A DNA stretch of 64,000 nucleotides, from the NCBI RefSeq assembly GCF_036884655.1, contig NC_088357.1:46800001-46864000 (forward strand), in the 5' to 3' direction. The stretch is from Musa acuminata AAA Group (lineage: Eukaryota > Streptophyta > Magnoliopsida > Zingiberales > Musaceae). The notes below the pieces were generated by a model. The model saw only the letters and a list, made by a program, of their open reading frames with translations. It was not told where the DNA came from and searched no databases. The stretch's first letter is position 1; each line of letters starts with the position of its first letter. A program made the translations under genes and the position numbers. Below, one piece after another: positions 61,083 to 64,000 of this stretch.

Positions 61083-61173
61083 TTGGTCCTCCGCCACCTT
61101 CAACAACTCCTCCGCCATTGCGATCGACATCTCTGTCCTTGGTTTGGTTCCTCTTAGCCACGAAAGGCAGCAG

Positions 61174-62370
61174 ATGAAGAGACGAAGAAAACAAGGAGCA
61201 GAGGCGGAGACCGCCATGGACAGCCCTGACTGGACATCGCTCCCGCTGGATCTCCTCACAAAGATTGGCGAAAAGCTTCCCGTCCCTCACCGTGCCTGCT
61301 TTCGTGCCACATGCAAGGATTGGTGTTCCGCACTCCTACCCGTTGTCATCCCGTCCCCGTGGCTCCTCTTAGTCGGCAAGAACAGCGATACCTGCAACTT
61401 CTTGTCTCTCCCCACCAGACGCTCCTTCACCTACTCCCTTCTCCCTGAGCTCCGCGGCGTGCAGTATGTGGGCTCTCAAGCTGGTTGGCTAGCAGTCTTC
61501 AATAAAAACCTGGATGTCAGCCTCATAAATCCTCTAACAGCGGCTCGAATCTGCCTCCCCTCCTTCCTCACCCTACCCAATTTTGAGCTCGTCGACGGCA
61601 GCTGTGTCCTTCCTCATCTCAACCGAATCTCCTGTTATTTCGTTACGAAAGTTATCTTCTCCGCAAATCCAACTACCCATAATTACACCGCAGTGAGTCT
61701 CTATGGAATTCCCCGAGGTGAAATCGCCTACGCAAAAGCAGACGGAGACAAGTGGAATCTTCTTCAGACGACATCGACTCAGCATCGTTCATACGAGGAT
61801 ATCATGTACCACAATGGGAAATTCTACTGCATAACAGTTGAAGCCGAAGTCTTCGCTTTTGACCTCAGTGGAGTTTCTCCCACCGCGACGGTGGTCGCCG
61901 AGAGCACGTCACTCGGTTTGACACATTTCGACTATCACATTCCTTGCTCCCGTGTCAGACACATTCACAGCAAATACTTGGCGTGCTCGAGCACCGGGGA
62001 GCTGTTCCTGATTTTGAGGCACGCAGTTCTCTCATATGAATCGCTGGGATGGAAGGCTATCATGGTTTGGAGGTACAATCCTCAGCGTCAGCCATGTTGG
62101 GAAGCGGTGAAGAACTTGGGGAATAAGTCCTTGTTGATCGGTATCAACAACGCTATATCGATTTCTACCGAGAATTTTCGAGGTGCACGACGAGATTGCG
62201 TCTACTTTACGGAGGCGCCGGTCAGAACCATAGTCAATGGCCGGCCCGAAATCATTCATAGCATTGTAGTGTCTGATGTGGAACGTGGAAAGTGGGCGCG
62301 GGCGCGGGCAAACTCTCAATTACAACCACACTTGCTGCCACCCATCTGGTTCACTCCCTCCATGCTGTGA
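61174..62370 (+). CDS. F-box/DUF295 protein, copy E
   Basis: Intronless, 398 codons from ATG 61174 (strong-context ATG at 61216). The F-box reads DWTSLPLDLLTKIGEKLP and PHRACF. The propeller has LRGVQYVGSQAGW, and with copy C it shares HFDYHIPCSRVRHIHSKY and LFLILR. Private changes include YGIPRGEIAYAKADG and a six-base duplication giving WARARAN near the C-terminus. It ends PPIWFTPSML. Predicted SCF substrate receptor. It is the only copy with its native upstream region free of copia, so it may have the least disturbed regulation. Confidence 0.88.
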   Translation: MKRRRKQGAEAETAMDSPDWTSLPLDLLTKIGEKLPVPHRACFRATCKDWCSALLPVVIPSPWLLLVGKNSDTCNFLSLPTRRSFTYSLLPELRGVQYVGSQAGWLAVFNKNLDVSLINPLTAARICLPSFLTLPNFELVDGSCVLPHLNRISCYFVTKVIFSANPTTHNYTAVSLYGIPRGEIAYAKADGDKWNLLQTTSTQHRSYEDIMYHNGKFYCITVEAEVFAFDLSGVSPTATVVAESTSLGLTHFDYHIPCSRVRHIHSKYLACSSTGELFLILRHAVLSYESLGWKAIMVWRYNPQRQPCWEAVKNLGNKSLLIGINNAISISTENFRGARRDCVYFTEAPVRTIVNGRPEIIHSIVVSDVERGKWARARANSQLQPHLLPPIWFTPSML

Positions 62371-63090
62371 ACCAAGAAACGAGTAGTTCTTGCTCTTATT
62401 TGACTTACAACTCCTACTACTACATATAGAGATGATAGATACATTACAGGCCACAGTAACTATATCAACTTGTGCTTTGATATTGTGTACAAGAAAATGT
62501 TTTGCTTGATTTATGAAGTTGCAAATCTGTTTTATAAGTTTGATATGACCATAGAAGATGAAAGCAAGTTTTCCTTCAAGAGGAAACAACATAAAGAAAC
62601 ATGTAGATGCCTTTTGCTCTTATATGAAATTTTAATTTATAGTGATTTCTTTATGGCCTTATCAGTCATCATTAGTTGTGGGTATCACTAGAATTAGAGA
62701 TTGATTTGAGATCCTATACCTGCAGGTGCTATTTAATGAGGTTACTGTAGTGAATTAAATATAAAAGAATTACATCATCTAATTGGAAATAGAGAAAAAT
62801 AGTTACTTAATACCACACATTGCAGAATACAGATCTTACTTGGAAAAAGATAGTGACTTGTGAAAAAATCATTGGGCCTCAACAAAATTTGTGTGTGTTA
62901 AAGATATTATGCAATTTGGTGAAAAATAAAGGACCCAAAATCTTGAGAACAATGCAGGAGAAGAATTTATCGATTTTTGAATGAAAAATATTAATGAGAT
63001 AAATCAAACATGCATATCTATGTCTTATCGTATCTTATATTTTATAAGTATCAAAAAGATAATTATCGATACTTGTCTTGTCGCCTTATC
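62371..63090. other. 3' flank of F-box E
   Basis: Collinear with the other flanks to about 63090. There it jumps to intron sequence of the coiled-coil gene (equal to about 27300). No gene is seen; a 73-codon frame at 62470-62691 is discussed under rejected items. Confidence 0.7.
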
Positions 63091-63112
63091 CACTCTCTCT
63101 CTCTCTCTCTCT
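63091..63112. repeat. (CT)n microsatellite
   Basis: Short CT run at the deletion junction, matching 27294-27347. Confidence 0.85.
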
Positions 63113-64000
63113 CGATATCACTCTCCCTCCACCATCTCTTCTTCTCCCTGCCCCTCGTAGCCTGCTCCGTTGTGTCATTGCTTCCTCCCCTCCCAGTACA
63201 GAACTTCCTTTTCCTCCTCCACTTCTCTTCCATGACTCCTCCACTTTCCCTCTTTCGCTCTCCAACTCCTCTTCCTTCCTCTTCCTCCTCCCCTCTTTTC
63301 TCTCTCTTTATGTTTGGTCACTGACAACCAAAATGTCAGTGTACCATATGTTAGTATGCTAGTACATATGGGACCCATGCCAACCCGGCCAGTGATTGGC
63401 ATAAGTCTCACATAGAAACTAGAAACTTTGCCTTCTTCCCTTCTCCTTCTCTCCCTCATTTTGTTTAGTCCGTGCTGACTGGTACACTAATGTACTATGT
63501 ATCAGTATGCTAACATATACCTAACCCAATCGATCCCACCCAACTACTAGTAGAGGTCTCGAACCAAGACTTCAAATCTTGACCAATATAATTGCAAAAG
63601 CAAATAATAAAAGTAAAAGAAAGCCTTTAGGAACATGTTTTATAAAGGAAATTTTAATCTAGTTAACAGAATGGAATGTCTATTGTGCATTATGACATAA
63701 CATTCAACAAAATACACACAAGTTGTCTTTGTCATTGCTACATTGTTGCTTAACTCCATTATCTGCATTCAATAAAATATACACAAGCTGGCTTTGTTAT
63801 TGCTACATTGTTGCTTTACTCCAAGACTGAAATTATTGTCCTATTTAAGCTTCCAGATCACAGGACACATATCATTGCAAAGCATCATCACAATGTGGTT
63901 TTTGCACAGCCTCAATAACAAATTGTACTCTCTTGGATTTATCAAGATATTTGACACTACAGAATAGGTTCCAAGTACTTGAACATTGGTAAATGGACCA
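63113..64000. repeat. Intron-derived segment, second copy
   Basis: 63113-63220 equals 27355-27460 of the coiled-coil intron. The rest repeats 59693-60450 up to the window edge. This suggests that another array unit follows outside the window. Confidence 0.7.

Overview
The window is nuclear DNA of a flowering plant. The evidence is intron-containing genes with GT-AG (and one GC-AG) splice sites, an R2R3-MYB exon of plant type, F-box/DUF295 proteins, and dense Ty1/copia and hAT elements. The hAT ends rich in GGTAC and the general repeat style suggest a monocot such as Musa/Ensete, but that is a low-confidence impression. Nothing bacterial or viral was recognised.

The backbone is a decayed tandem array. 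The inferred ancestral unit is: intronless F-box/DUF295 gene (+), its 3' flank, a multi-exon coiled-coil gene (-), an R2R3-MYB gene (-), then the next F-box gene (+). Five F-box copies remain: A 2848-4035, B 9764-10954, C 46409-47596, D 52882-54068 (frameshifted) and E 61174-62370. A sixth is represented only by its upstream region at 41309-41609. The coiled-coil gene is complete once (nine exons, 29668 down to 18309). Elsewhere only pieces of its large intron survive (about 55.87-56.02, 60.38-60.50 and 63.1-64.0 kb). The MYB gene survives as one intact 133-nt first exon (30786-30918) and a shorter broken piece (60503-60572).

Mobile elements fill the rest. Five related copia elements (here C1 1-2316, C2 4645-9260, C3 30985-41308, C4 41605-45932, C5 48196-52351) sit directly upstream of F-box copies at one shared junction. 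C2 and C5 look like recombinants between two subfamilies, X at the 5' end and Y at the 3' end. C3 carries two nested insertions: a 3.9 kb copia in opposite orientation that lacks most of reverse transcriptase and RNase H (31883-35807), and a 1.5 kb solo LTR (39378-40871). A young, apparently non-coding LTR element (11403-15957) lies in the flank of F-box B. A 4.8 kb hAT element (22360-27188) with a perfect 8-bp target duplication lies in the largest intron of the coiled-coil gene. An AT-rich degraded copia occupies about 56.02-59.69 kb.

Likely functional host genes are F-box A, B, C and E and the coiled-coil gene. The transposon proteins all carry stops, deletions or missing catalytic motifs. 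The duplicates can be ordered by their insertions and deletions: the empty sites at 55.9 kb (for hAT) and 60.66 kb (for copia Y) give the pre-insertion states. All comparisons were made by eye.
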